Positions 1 to 7,535 of a DNA stretch of 28,397 nt are shown here, one piece after another. Made by a program: the position numbers and the translations under genes. Source of the stretch: JAKEGK01 sp036507695. Lineage in GTDB: Bacteria > Pseudomonadota > Gammaproteobacteria > SZUA-152. Below the pieces are notes generated by a model that saw nothing but the letters and a program-made list of their open reading frames with translations, searched no databases and was not told where the DNA came from. The stretch spans positions 1 to 28,397 of the forward strand of contig DATCIR010000060.1 in NCBI GenBank assembly GCA_036507695.1. Reading direction: 5' to 3'. The stretch's first letter is position 1, and every line of letters starts with the position of its first letter.

Positions 1-390
1 AAAGCAGGGAAAAATGTTGTTTTTTTAGGATATCGTTACGGTGAGGAGTACGAAAGTATATTAAGTCATGCAAAAGTCTATGTGTCTGCATCAATGTTAG
101 AAGGAACGTCTCCTTCATTACTTGCCGCAATGGGGGCAAAGGTGTGTTGTTTGATTAATGGAATTGCCGAAAATAGAGAGACAGGTGGAGACTGTGTTCT
201 ATATTTTGATGGATCAAAGGCAGATTTAGTGAAAAATATGCAAATACTTTTAAATAATGAAAATCTGGTCGCTGAATATTCCAAAAAGGGTTTTAGTCGA
301 GTAAAAAACAAATACGACTGGGATATAGTTACAAATGAGTATACTTTAAAATACAGGCAGCTTTTAAAAGAGAATACTAATGGCATTTGA
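1..390 (+). CDS. Glycosyltransferase family 4-like, C-terminal part (5' end outside window)
   Basis: The reading frame is open from the first base and ends at a TGA at 388-390, so only about 129 C-terminal residues are seen. They look like the nucleotide-sugar binding half of a GT-B (GT4 type) glycosyltransferase: a VFLGYRYGEEY stretch, then a strand-helix unit with VSASMLEGTSPSLLAAMGAK, which fits the family's conserved E-G-x-x-x-x-x-E/L-A-M-A loop, and a terminal helix ending in YRQLLKEN. Such enzymes add sugars to lipid-linked glycans on the cytoplasmic face of the inner membrane. The DNA is AT-rich compared with the rest of the window, as is common for surface-polysaccharide clusters. It overlaps the next gene by 11 bp, so the two are probably co-translated. 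The sugar and acceptor cannot be inferred. Confidence 0.8.
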   Translation, partial: KAGKNVVFLGYRYGEEYESILSHAKVYVSASMLEGTSPSLLAAMGAKVCCLINGIAENRETGGDCVLYFDGSKADLVKNMQILLNNENLVAEYSKKGFSRVKNKYDWDIVTNEYTLKYRQLLKENTNGI

Positions 391-1135
391 GAATACAGAT
401 AAGGCCTGGGAAAAATTTGGTAAAAATGATCCATATTATGGCGTTGTAACCCATGAAACGTTTACAGGGAATAAACTTGACGAAAAACAATTAGAAGATT
501 TCTTCAACTCAGGGCGAGAGTACATAAACAATGTTTGCTCAAAAATAAAAAAATATCTAGATGCTGAATTTAAACCAGGTGCGTCGTTAGACTTTGGATG
601 CGGTGTAGGTAGGTTACTGATACCTATTTCCAAAATCAGTGAGAGAACTGTAGGGGTTGATGTATCCGAATCAATGTTAAAGGAAGCGAAAAACAATCTT
701 ATTAAATTTAGTGGGTCTAACGTCGAGTTGATATTATCAAACAATTGTGATGAAGTGATTACTAGGTCATTTGATTTTATTCATTCGTTTATTGTTTTTC
801 AGCATATTCCCGTCCAAAGGGGATTCGAAATTTACAAAAAATTATTAGATTCATTGAGTTCCAATGGTGTCGGGGTATTGCATTTTACCATTTTCAATCC
901 ATCCTTGCATGGCCTACGCGGATTAATCAACAATTACGTGCCTTTTATACGTATGATAAAAAATATTACAAAGGGTAGGAAGTTTAACGCACCCAGTATG
1001 CAAATGAACGAGTATGACGTCAATAAATTGCTACGTGTGTTATCCCAGCACGGCATTAAAAATCTATTTCTGGAATTTACAGAACACGGTAGAGTATTGG
1101 GAGTTACAATTTATTTTAAAAAAGAGGTAGCGTAA
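380..1135 (+). CDS. SAM-dependent class I methyltransferase
   Basis: This 251-residue protein has a Rossmann-type SAM-binding domain. Motif I is LDFGCGVGR at about residues 70-78, followed by the acidic end of strand 2 in VGVDVSESML at about 90-99 and a FDFIHSFIVFQHIP stretch near 130-145, typical of motifs IV and V in Methyltransf_11/12/25 families. No membrane segment is seen. It starts with ATG at 380 inside the end of the glycosyltransferase frame, which suggests translational coupling. From its place behind a glycosyltransferase and before a WcaJ-type enzyme, it probably methylates a sugar or glycan end, but the substrate is inference. Like its upstream neighbour it is AT-rich with many AAA, ATA and TTA codons, unlike the genes from pyrG onward, which suggests horizontal transfer. 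Confidence 0.8.
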   Translation: MAFENTDKAWEKFGKNDPYYGVVTHETFTGNKLDEKQLEDFFNSGREYINNVCSKIKKYLDAEFKPGASLDFGCGVGRLLIPISKISERTVGVDVSESMLKEAKNNLIKFSGSNVELILSNNCDEVITRSFDFIHSFIVFQHIPVQRGFEIYKKLLDSLSSNGVGVLHFTIFNPSLHGLRGLINNYVPFIRMIKNITKGRKFNAPSMQMNEYDVNKLLRVLSQHGIKNLFLEFTEHGRVLGVTIYFKKEVA

Positions 1136-1244
1136 AGAGTTTTTCAATCTTTTTATTTGAAGTTGACTCGTGTGGGTTGTTGTTCATTTAAGTTTTGTTG
1201 GATTAACACATCCATAGATAGAAAACGTTCTGTTCAATTTTAGT

Positions 1245-1499
1245 TCCCCGCGATGTAACGCAGGCGTGCAGGACAAAGCGTGAATGCGGATTTACTTTTG
1301 GGGAAGGCTCCAAGAATTCTCGTTCTTCTGCGGATTCCGCGCATGATTCGTTTACGCGGGTTCATGGTGCGTAATCTGGTGCCGATACAATAGCATAATC
1401 GTCGCAGGATAGCGTCTCTGGGATCGATTGTTCAACAAGTTCGGCCGCCTTCCCCAAGTTCATTTGCTGCAGTTGTTCGATCACGGAGTAAAACGTAAA
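1245..1499 (-). pseudogene. Fossil of an IS256-family (mutator-type) transposase, C-terminal part, frameshifted
   Basis: On the - strand, two frames joined by a shift near 1385-1395 read like the end of an IS256-family transposase. From 1499 down, the first frame gives LGKAAELVEQSIPETLSC, which matches the family pattern x-AAELVEx-xx-ETLxY before the final catalytic region. The second frame gives RLRTMNPRKRIMRGI then RRRTRILGAFP and ARLRYIAGN. Intact members read roughly R-I/L-R-T-N-N-P-L-E-R-I-M-R-E-I-R-R-R-T-R-V-V-G-A-F-P and then ARLRHIAGT. A TAA stops the frame before the usual C-terminal W-G/S-T-K-R-Y-x-N. No N-terminal DDE part and no inverted repeats were found. It is a dead remnant, at the border between AT-rich glycan genes and the rest. 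Confidence 0.8.
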
Positions 1500-1851
1500 C
1501 TGCGCAACGCTCAAACTTTCGATAACCTAAACAATTTTTCATTCATTTGAAAAGGCGGTGGTTCCGGTGGTTATGCTGGAATTGCGACCTAACAACGACC
1601 ACGGAGAACAATCACCATGAGTAAGAAAAGCAAAAAACTGGGGCAAAGCAATTTAAGGGCCGGTCATTGTGATTGAACCCAGAGTGCAGCTTACACTCAA
1701 CGGACCCGACTACCCGAAGGTATATTATTCTGTCAAAAACAGGCTAATCTATAAGTAAATATTTTTTTATTTGCATAAAACCGAGAATAATAAAATAATA
1801 GCCGTTCTTTGTTATTGGGAAATCGAATAACACAAAAAAATATTTTAGGGA
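1500..1851. other. Intergenic stretch without an intact gene; one 19-codon ORF of unknown status
   Basis: Between the transposase fossil and the WcaJ-type gene there is no credible gene. An ATG at 1617, preceded by an ACGGAGAAC ribosome-binding-like stretch, opens a 19-codon Lys-rich frame (start MSKKSKKLGQ) ending at 1676. I do not recognise it. It may be the start of a broken gene, leftover insertion-sequence DNA, or chance. Just upstream, one frame reads GGGSGGYAGIAT before a stop at about 1590, also unplaced. From about 1740 on the DNA is very AT-rich and probably holds the promoter of the next gene. Confidence 0.4.
1771..1799 (+). promoter_or_regulatory. Possible sigma-70 promoter for the WcaJ-type gene
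   Basis: A TTGCAT at 1771-1776 lies 17 nt before AATAAT at 1794-1799, inside an AT-rich stretch directly upstream of the sugar-phosphate transferase gene. The -10 box matches 5 of 6 consensus bases, but the -35 matches only 3 of 6. In DNA this AT-rich, such matches arise by chance, so this is a candidate only. Confidence 0.3.
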
Positions 1852-1857
1852 TTGGAT

Positions 1858-3267
1858 ATGTTTCCTAGGGGATTACTGCAGGAACACGCGAGTACGTTGT
1901 CGCTGATTGCTCGAATTATAGACATTTTTTGTGTCTTAGCGGCGGGTGCGTTGGCGTATTACTGGCGGTTCGGGAATTTCAATTTCCCCTCGCACTATGA
2001 AGTTGCCTTTCTAATTTCTGCGCTTATAACTCTCATCGTGTTTTCTACGTCGGGTATCTATACCTCCTGGCGTGGCAAGCGCTGGCTGCACCAGGCCAGA
2101 ATCATAACGATGGTTTGGTTTAGTGTGGCGATTATAATGATTTTAATCGCATTCCTGACCAAGACCAGTACGGTGTATTCCCGGGTATGGATGGGTACGT
2201 GGGTCTTGACGGCGTGGGGATTTCTATTGAGTTTTCGGCTGGTTTTTTACAAAACGCTCCAGTATATGCGGAAAAAGGGCTGGAACCGTAAGCGCATCAT
2301 AATTGTTGGAACAGGTGAGTTGGCTCGGGATGTGGCGAAAAAAATCCGGGGGTCGTCCTGGATTGGGTTGGATATCGTGGCATTTTACGATGACGAAGCT
2401 TGCGCAACGACCCGGGAAATTGACGGAATAGACGTTAAATGTGGTGTTAACGATCTACAGAGTATAGTCGCTAACAATCGCATCAATGAAGTGTGGCTGG
2501 CGCTGCCACTAAAGGAAGAGGAGCGCATGAAGCAAATTTTGGAGGACTTAAGGCACAGCACGGTCAATATACGGTTCGTGCCGGGCATTTTTGGATTCCG
2601 CTTGTTTAATCATTCGTTGACGGACGTGGCTGGTTTGCCCATCATCGATCTCAATGCATCGCCCATAGTGGGCATCAATCGTTTCGTTAAAGAGTTGGAA
2701 GATAAGGTTTTATCACTGCTTATTCTCATCGTAATTTCGCCCCTTATGCTGCTGATTGCGCTTGGGGTGAAATTAAGTTCCCCCGGCCCTGTACTTTTTA
2801 AACAACGGAGGCATGGCTGGGATGGTAAACTGATTAAGGTCTACAAATTTAGAACCATGGCAGTGCATGAGGAATGTGAGGGGCAGGTTACCCAGGCGTG
2901 TAAATACGATGCGAGGATTACTAAGTTTGGCGCGTTTTTACGGCGGACCAGTTTAGATGAGCTGCCACAGTTTTTTAACGTATTGCAGGGGCGCATGTCC
3001 ATCGTGGGGCCGCGTCCGCACGCGATTGAACATAACGACCACTATAAAGACCAAATCGAAGCTTATATGATGCGGCACAAGGTTAAGCCAGGAATCACCG
3101 GGTGGGCGCAGATTAACGGCTGGCGCGGTCAAACGGATACCTTGGAAAAAATGAAAAAACGTATCGAATATGATCTGTATTATATTGAACACTGGACCGT
3201 GTGGCTGGATCTGAAAATTATTTTCCTAAGTATGTTTTCTGGATTTGTTCATAAAAACGCATATTAA
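1858..3267 (+). CDS. wcaJ: Undecaprenyl-phosphate glucose phosphotransferase (WcaJ/PglC-like polyprenyl glycosylphosphotransferase)
   Basis: This inner-membrane enzyme starts surface-polysaccharide units by moving a hexose-1-phosphate, usually glucose, from UDP-sugar to undecaprenyl phosphate. The 469-residue protein has four N-terminal membrane helices (about 13-35, 48-68, 84-102, 114-132) and a cytosolic Rossmann-like CoA_binding_3 part with IIIVGTGELARDVAKKI near 148-163. A fifth hydrophobic segment near 284-306 leads into the bacterial sugar transferase domain with SSPGPVLFKQRRHGWDG, YKFRTM, TSLDELPQFFNVLQG, SIVGPRPH and KPGITGWAQINGWRG, all family hallmarks. ATG at 1858 is preferred over TTG at 1852 because the TTTAGGG at 1844-1850 sits 7 nt before the ATG. 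The symbol is family-level; the sugar could differ. The next gene starts 3 bp after the stop. Confidence 0.88.
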   Translation: MFPRGLLQEHASTLSLIARIIDIFCVLAAGALAYYWRFGNFNFPSHYEVAFLISALITLIVFSTSGIYTSWRGKRWLHQARIITMVWFSVAIIMILIAFLTKTSTVYSRVWMGTWVLTAWGFLLSFRLVFYKTLQYMRKKGWNRKRIIIVGTGELARDVAKKIRGSSWIGLDIVAFYDDEACATTREIDGIDVKCGVNDLQSIVANNRINEVWLALPLKEEERMKQILEDLRHSTVNIRFVPGIFGFRLFNHSLTDVAGLPIIDLNASPIVGINRFVKELEDKVLSLLILIVISPLMLLIALGVKLSSPGPVLFKQRRHGWDGKLIKVYKFRTMAVHEECEGQVTQACKYDARITKFGAFLRRTSLDELPQFFNVLQGRMSIVGPRPHAIEHNDHYKDQIEAYMMRHKVKPGITGWAQINGWRGQTDTLEKMKKRIEYDLYYIEHWTVWLDLKIIFLSMFSGFVHKNAY

Positions 3268-3270
3268 TAT

Positions 3271-3687
3271 TTGGTTGGTCCGTCCTTAGCATTGCTGCAT
3301 TTAAAACATTTCAAAACCTGGCTTACTATCGGGCTAATGCTCGTTGTTCTCGTCATTTTTCTATCCCTCACGTCCGCTCCGCCACCCATGCCTTCGGTCG
3401 AGTTCGGTGACAAGATCGGCCATTTGCTCGCGTATGGCACATTAACCGGCTGGTTTGGGCAGTTGTATACCCGGTTTAGGACGCAGCTGTGGATTTTTGT
3501 TGGTTTTTGTTTAATGGGCGTAGTGCTCGAATATTTGCAAGGGCTTGGTCCGGCGCGCTACTTTGAATATGCCGATATGGCTGCTAATTCCACCGGCGCG
3601 GCACTGGGCTGGTGGTTAACGCGTACCTGGCTGGCGGGGGCTTTATTGAAGTTTGAAAATAAACTCCTGTGGAAATCCGCCGGTTAG
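3271..3687 (+). CDS. VanZ-like family membrane protein
   Basis: A small, about 138-residue membrane protein with a hydrophobic N-terminal helix (about 16-32), a conserved DKIGHLLAYGTLTGWFGQLY segment (about 47-66), and further helices near 72-90 and 100-118 around EYLQ...EYADMAANSTGAALGW. The pattern of D-K-x-x-H-x-x-A-Y, then E-x-x-Q, then D-x-x-A-N-x-x-G is that of VanZ-like proteins (named from teicoplanin resistance, biochemical role mostly unknown). The start is uncertain: TTG at 3271 is the longest choice, without a clear ribosome-binding site, and later TTG or ATG codons are possible. It lies 3 bp behind the sugar transferase, so it is probably in the same transcript. A resistance role should not be assumed here. 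Confidence 0.72.
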   Translation: MVGPSLALLHLKHFKTWLTIGLMLVVLVIFLSLTSAPPPMPSVEFGDKIGHLLAYGTLTGWFGQLYTRFRTQLWIFVGFCLMGVVLEYLQGLGPARYFEYADMAANSTGAALGWWLTRTWLAGALLKFENKLLWKSAG

Positions 3688-3813
3688 TTTTGTCTGAAAG
3701 CGCCTCTAAACCGCACTCCATGCCTTCACCCAGACTTTCCAGGTTTAAGTCTGCCGGAACTCCAACTAGAATACCTATCTAATTAATTCAATTTTCAGAC
3801 AATAATTCAACTC

Positions 3814-4314
3814 ATGCTACAGGCAATCCTGGTATTCCTCGTTTACGTACTCGGCCCGATCTTGATTGTGGTGTGGGCGGTTAAACGGTACAAGTCGGGT
3901 GTGAAGCCGGATTTCACCGAAGTGGTGGCCGTGGTGCTGGCCGTGGTGTTGATGGGTATTCTAGGTTACGCCTTTATGTCCACGGTGACGGATACGGATC
4001 GCGATGACGCGCAACGCATCGTGCAGGGCCTGACGGAGCGTTATTCGTTTCCCGTGCAAGCCAAGTTCCAGGAAGTACCGGCGGTGTTTGGGGATGCGCA
4101 AGGGCGCACCCTTGTTATCTCCATCTACGGGGTGATCGACACTATTGAGCAGGAGCGAATCGTGGCGATCGCCAGGGATCTGCGCAAGCAACTGGATTCC
4201 AAACCGATTGAGGTGAAATTTTTTCAGGAAGAAATCTGGGAGCACTATGAGGATGGCTCAAGGCGGGTGGCCCGGCATAAGGAAACGATGCTGCATAAAT
4301 ATCTCATCGAGTAA
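3814..4314 (+). CDS. Uncharacterised membrane protein with two N-terminal helices
   Basis: I do not recognise this 166-residue protein. It has two strong hydrophobic helices (about 4-24 and 37-55) separated by a short basic loop RYKSG, then an acidic DTDRDDAQ and a soluble 100-residue domain with alternating strands and helices (YSFPVQAKFQEVPAVFG, LVISIYGVID, PIEVKFFQEE). It ends in a charged HYEDGSRRVARHKETML stretch. The layout suggests that the C-terminal domain sits on one side of the inner membrane, but the side and function are unknown. Codon use fits the local chromosome, and the AT-rich style of 1-1135 is absent. It stands alone, 126 bp after the VanZ-like gene and 218 bp before pyrG. 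Confidence 0.6.
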   Translation: MLQAILVFLVYVLGPILIVVWAVKRYKSGVKPDFTEVVAVVLAVVLMGILGYAFMSTVTDTDRDDAQRIVQGLTERYSFPVQAKFQEVPAVFGDAQGRTLVISIYGVIDTIEQERIVAIARDLRKQLDSKPIEVKFFQEEIWEHYEDGSRRVARHKETMLHKYLIE

Positions 4315-4386
4315 TTAACAAATCATCGAACTCCGTAAATTAAAACTTCCGCAGTATCCGGTTTCTGAATACGAAAAATTTAATGG

Positions 4387-4406
4387 ATACCGGCTTTCGC
4401 CGGTAT
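4387..4406. repeat. REP-like palindrome upstream of pyrG
   Basis: ATACCGGC and GCCGGTAT form a perfect 8-bp stem around a TTTC loop, flanked by TGG on the left and GACG on the right. The same arms (GGATACCGGC and GCCGGTATGACG) recur inside the element at 7387-7443, so this is a dispersed family. It could form a hairpin in the transcript of the preceding gene, but no T-run follows, so I do not call it a terminator. The rest of 4315-4532 shows nothing else I can support. Confidence 0.75.
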
Positions 4407-4532
4407 GACGACAAAAAGATTTCGTAGGATCATCGATAGTTCAGCGCTTCCTCGTTGTATGCCACGGCGGATTCTGGTACCTTGTAGTCCCGTCTGGTAA
4501 TTGTTTCTTTATCTCTAATTCCCTAGGATTTT

Positions 4533-6188
4533 ATGACCAAATTTATATTTGTAACCGGCGGCGTTGTTTCTTCCTTGGGGAAAGGAATCGCTTCCGCCTC
4601 CCTGGGCGCCGTGCTGGAATCGCGCGGTTTGAAAGTCACCCTGATGAAGCTCGACCCCTATATTAACGTGGATCCGGGCACCATGAGCCCGTTTCAGCAT
4701 GGCGAGGTCTATGTTACCGAGGATGGCGCGGAGACGGACCTGGACCTGGGCCACTACGAGCGCTTCGTGCATACCACCATGTCGCAAAAGAATAATTGCA
4801 CCACGGGCCGGATTTACGCGGATGTGTTCCGCAAGGAACGCCGCGGCGACTATCTCGGTGGCACTGTGCAGGTCATCCCGCATATTACCGATGAAATCAA
4901 ACGCCGCATCATGGAATGCGCAGCCGGCGCTGATGTCGCCATGATCGAAATCGGCGGCACCGTGGGTGACATCGAGTCCCAGCCGTTCCTGGAAGCCATC
5001 CGCCAAATGGGGATCGAGCTGGGACATGATCGAACTTTGTTCATGCATTTGACCCTGGTGCCGTATATTCCGGCGGCCGGAGAACTTAAAACCAAGCCCA
5101 CCCAGCACTCGGTCAAGGAACTGCGCAGTATCGGTATCCAGCCGGATATCCTGCTGTGCCGCGCCGACCGGCCCATCCCCGAGGACGAAAAACGCAAGAT
5201 CGCCCTGTTTACTAACGTCGAGGAACGGGCGGTCATTTCCGTCGTGGACGTGGATACGATCTACAAAATTCCGCTGATGCTGCGCGAGCAAGGCCTGGAC
5301 GATATCGTGGTCGACAAGCTGCGTCTGGCGGTGCCACCGGCGGACCTTTCGGAATGGCAGTCGGTAGTCGACGCCATGCGCCATCCCACGGCCGAAGTGA
5401 ACGTGGCCATGGTGGGCAAATACATGGACCTTACCGAGGCCTATAAATCGCTCTCCGAGGCGCTGGTGCATGCCGGCGTGCATACCCACACCAAGGTAAA
5501 AATCACTTACATTGATTCCGAGTCCATCGAGCGCAACGGCACGGCCTGTCTGCAAGGCGCGGATGCCATCCTGGTGCCGGGTGGTTTTGGTGAACGGGGT
5601 ATCGAAGGCAAAATCCAGGCGGCGAAATACGCCCGGGAAAATAATGTTCCTTACCTGGGTATTTGCCTGGGCATGCAGGTGGCGGTGATTGAATTTGCGC
5701 GCAATGTGGCGAACCTGAAAGGCGCCCACAGCACCGAATTTGTAAAAAATACCCCGCATCCGGTGATCGCGCTTATCACCGAATGGACCACCAGCTCCGG
5801 GCATAAAGAGCGCCGCAGCGAAGATTCCGATCTTGGTGGCACCATGCGGCTCGGAGGCCAGGAATGCTTGCTGGAACCCGGCACCAAGGTGCGCGAGCTG
5901 TACGGAAAAGACAAAATCCTGGAACGGCACCGCCATCGCTACGAGTTTAATAACGCTTATCTCGAGCCATTGCAAAAGGCCGGCCTGGTGGTCGCCGGCA
6001 AATCCGTCGACCAGAACCTGGTCGAGGTCATCGAATTAAGGGGCCATCCCTGGTTTATCGCCTGCCAGTTTCACCCGGAGTTTACCTCCACGCCGCGCGG
6101 CGGCCATCCGCTGTTCAGTGGATTCATCTATGCCGCGCGTCATCACAAAGCAATCCGCGCGGAACAGAACAAAGAGGTTATCGCTTGA
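4533..6188 (+). CDS. pyrG: CTP synthase
   Basis: Makes CTP from UTP with ATP and glutamine, the last step of pyrimidine nucleotide synthesis, as a cytosolic tetramer. The 551-residue length fits the family. The N-terminal synthetase domain opens with FIFVTGGVVSSLGKGIASAS (P-loop) and contains DPYINVDPGTMSPFQHGEVY and IEIGGTVGDIES. The C-terminal class I glutaminase domain carries the nucleophile Cys378 in YLGICLGMQ, and His514 and Glu516 in CQFHPEF. All catalytic residues are present. The TGA stop overlaps the ATG of kdsA by one base, so the two are co-translated. pyrG-kdsA-eno-ftsB is a common gammaproteobacterial order. Confidence 0.98.
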   Translation: MTKFIFVTGGVVSSLGKGIASASLGAVLESRGLKVTLMKLDPYINVDPGTMSPFQHGEVYVTEDGAETDLDLGHYERFVHTTMSQKNNCTTGRIYADVFRKERRGDYLGGTVQVIPHITDEIKRRIMECAAGADVAMIEIGGTVGDIESQPFLEAIRQMGIELGHDRTLFMHLTLVPYIPAAGELKTKPTQHSVKELRSIGIQPDILLCRADRPIPEDEKRKIALFTNVEERAVISVVDVDTIYKIPLMLREQGLDDIVVDKLRLAVPPADLSEWQSVVDAMRHPTAEVNVAMVGKYMDLTEAYKSLSEALVHAGVHTHTKVKITYIDSESIERNGTACLQGADAILVPGGFGERGIEGKIQAAKYARENNVPYLGICLGMQVAVIEFARNVANLKGAHSTEFVKNTPHPVIALITEWTTSSGHKERRSEDSDLGGTMRLGGQECLLEPGTKVRELYGKDKILERHRHRYEFNNAYLEPLQKAGLVVAGKSVDQNLVEVIELRGHPWFIACQFHPEFTSTPRGGHPLFSGFIYAARHHKAIRAEQNKEVIA

Positions 6189-7033
6189 TGTCGGCGATTG
6201 ACCTTTGCGGGTTCCGGGCGGGACTCGATCAACCCTTTTTCCTGATTGCGGGCACCTGTGTCATCGAAAGCGAAGCCATGGCGCTGGAAGTTGCCGGGCA
6301 GTTGAAAGAGCTCACGGCGAAACTGGGAATTCCGTTTATTTACAAATCCTCGTTCGACAAGGCCAACCGTTCATCCAGCCAAAGTTTCCGCGGACCGGGT
6401 ATGGAGGAGGGCTTGCGGATACTCGCGGAAGTCAAACGGCAGATCGGCGTGCCGGTATTGACCGACGTTCACGAAGACACGCCCTTGGAAGAAGTCTCTA
6501 GTGTGGTGGATGTGTTGCAGACCCCGGCCTTTCTTTGCCGGCAAACGAATTTTATCCAGAATGTGGCCCGTCAGGGTAAGCCGGTCAATATCAAGAAGGG
6601 GCAGTTTCTGGCGCCCTGGGACATGAAAAACGTGGTGGACAAAGCGCGGGAGGTGGGCAACCGGCAGATTATGGTCTGCGAACGCGGTGTGTCTTTCGGG
6701 TATAATGCGCTGATTTCCGATATGCGTGGTTTGGTGGTGATGCGCGACACAGGGTGTCCCGTGGTGTTTGACGCCACCCATTCCGTGCAGCAACCGGGTG
6801 GCCAGGGAACGCGCTCCGGCGGGCAGCGGCAATTCGTGCCGGTGCTGGCGCGTTCGGCGGTGGCCGCCGGCATCGCGGGTTTGTTTATGGAAACCCATCC
6901 CGATCCGGACAACGCCTTAAGTGATGGGCCCAATTCCTGGCCGTTAAAGCGCATCGAAGAGCTGCTCACCACGTTAAAGAGCATTGACGATGCGGTGAAG
7001 GCGAGGGGATTTGAGAGTGACGAAGGTGTTTGA
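6188..7033 (+). CDS. kdsA: 2-dehydro-3-deoxyphosphooctonate aldolase (KDO-8-phosphate synthase), metal-type
   Basis: Condenses phosphoenolpyruvate with arabinose-5-phosphate to KDO-8-phosphate, the precursor of the inner-core sugar of lipopolysaccharide. Visible motifs in this 281-residue TIM barrel are YKSSFDKANRSS, QTNFIQ, NIKKGQFLAPWDMKN, CERGVSFGYN, FDATHSVQQPGG and METHPDPDNALSDGPNSWPL. At the start of the barrel the sequence is IAGTCVIES with Cys near residue 24. From memory, metal-dependent enzymes such as that of Aquifex have Cys here and E. coli-type enzymes have Asn, so this should be a metal-dependent enzyme. ATG at 6188 (overlapping the pyrG stop) is chosen over TTG at 6185; AAAGAGG lies about 10 nt upstream. 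Confidence 0.96.
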   Translation: MSAIDLCGFRAGLDQPFFLIAGTCVIESEAMALEVAGQLKELTAKLGIPFIYKSSFDKANRSSSQSFRGPGMEEGLRILAEVKRQIGVPVLTDVHEDTPLEEVSSVVDVLQTPAFLCRQTNFIQNVARQGKPVNIKKGQFLAPWDMKNVVDKAREVGNRQIMVCERGVSFGYNALISDMRGLVVMRDTGCPVVFDATHSVQQPGGQGTRSGGQRQFVPVLARSAVAAGIAGLFMETHPDPDNALSDGPNSWPLKRIEELLTTLKSIDDAVKARGFESDEGV

Positions 7034-7041
7034 ATAACAGA

Positions 7042-7073
7042 ATGTATTGCCGCGGCGGACCGTGGGTATGAGA
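7042..7073. repeat. Degenerate copy of the TTCCCACGG-type REP element
   Basis: The stretch ending in GCGGACCGTGGGTATGAGA resembles the GGAGGACCGTGGGAACGAGA half of the palindromes at 7804 and 7959, including the ATGTATTGC before it versus TATGCATTC. The left arm has decayed, so it no longer makes a good stem. It sits between kdsA and the broken DUF4160 gene. Confidence 0.4.
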
Positions 7074-7232
7074 ATTAAAGAAAGGAAATTGTGAGTCCAA
7101 CCGTTTTTCGAGAGCAGGGATTTCGGTTTTTCTTCTTCTCAAGAGAGGAGCTGAGAATGCATGTGCATGTTCATTGCGAAAACGGTGAAGCTAAATATTG
7201 CTTAGAGCCCCAAATCGAGCTGGCTCACAATT

Positions 7233-7469
7233 CACTGCTGTCCCATTAACAGTTTCTTGTCGTATCACAAGCGCCCAAGCTGTGGGGCCGACGGCATAGC
7301 TGATGGAGTGTGAGACATGAATTTATGTAACCTCTCCCGTCATTCCGGGCTTGACCCGGAATCCAGTGGTTTCAATAACTTACTGGATACCGGCCCCGGC
7401 TTACACCATGCCGGGGCATGCTTTAAAAGACGCCGGTATGACGGCGAAGGAGTTAATGGGACAGCAGTG
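7233..7469. mobile_element. 237-bp MITE-like element with 18-bp terminal inverted repeats and 9-bp target duplication
   Basis: The left end CACTGCTGTCCCATTAAC (7233-7250) and the right end GTTAATGGGACAGCAGTG (7452-7469) are perfect reverse complements. Directly outside both ends lies the 9-bp direct repeat CTCACAATT (7224-7232 and 7470-7478), and excision of the element with one repeat rebuilds the DUF4160 gene. The element has no transposase; a 61-codon frame at 7317-7502 crosses its right end and is not gene-like. Its right half carries REP-type palindromes (7342-7443). It is a non-autonomous element or an internally deleted insertion sequence. The 9-bp duplication would suit IS4-like parents, but the family is not established. 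Confidence 0.9.
7342..7443. repeat. Paired REP-like palindromes inside the tir-element
   Basis: Two palindromes lie together. The first is ATTCCGGG / CCCGGAAT around CTTGA at 7342-7362. The second has outer arms ATACCGGC at 7387-7394 and GCCGGTAT followed by GACG at its right end (to 7443), the same arms as the palindrome at 4387. Its loop is enlarged and holds a nested CCCCGGC / GCCGGGG hairpin. The arrangement looks like REP units that landed inside the tir-element or were captured by it. Confidence 0.7.
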
Positions 7470-7535
7470 CTCACAATTACAAACTCAAAAGACATGAGTT
7501 GAAACAAATAGAGACCATTATCGAGGACCACTACC

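Noticed and set aside
3271..3687. Glycopeptide resistance role for the VanZ-like protein
   Set aside because: VanZ-like proteins are widespread in Gram-negative bacteria and no other van gene is present; only the fold family is supported.
4515..5975. 486-codon open frame on the - strand opposite pyrG
   Set aside because: It mirrors the GC-rich codon pattern of pyrG, has low-complexity His/Arg/Gly-rich translation and no motif; pyrG is certain on the + strand.
7317..7502. 61-codon + strand frame in the tir-element region
   Set aside because: It runs across REP palindromes and the right end of the insertion into the interrupted gene, so it cannot be an old gene.
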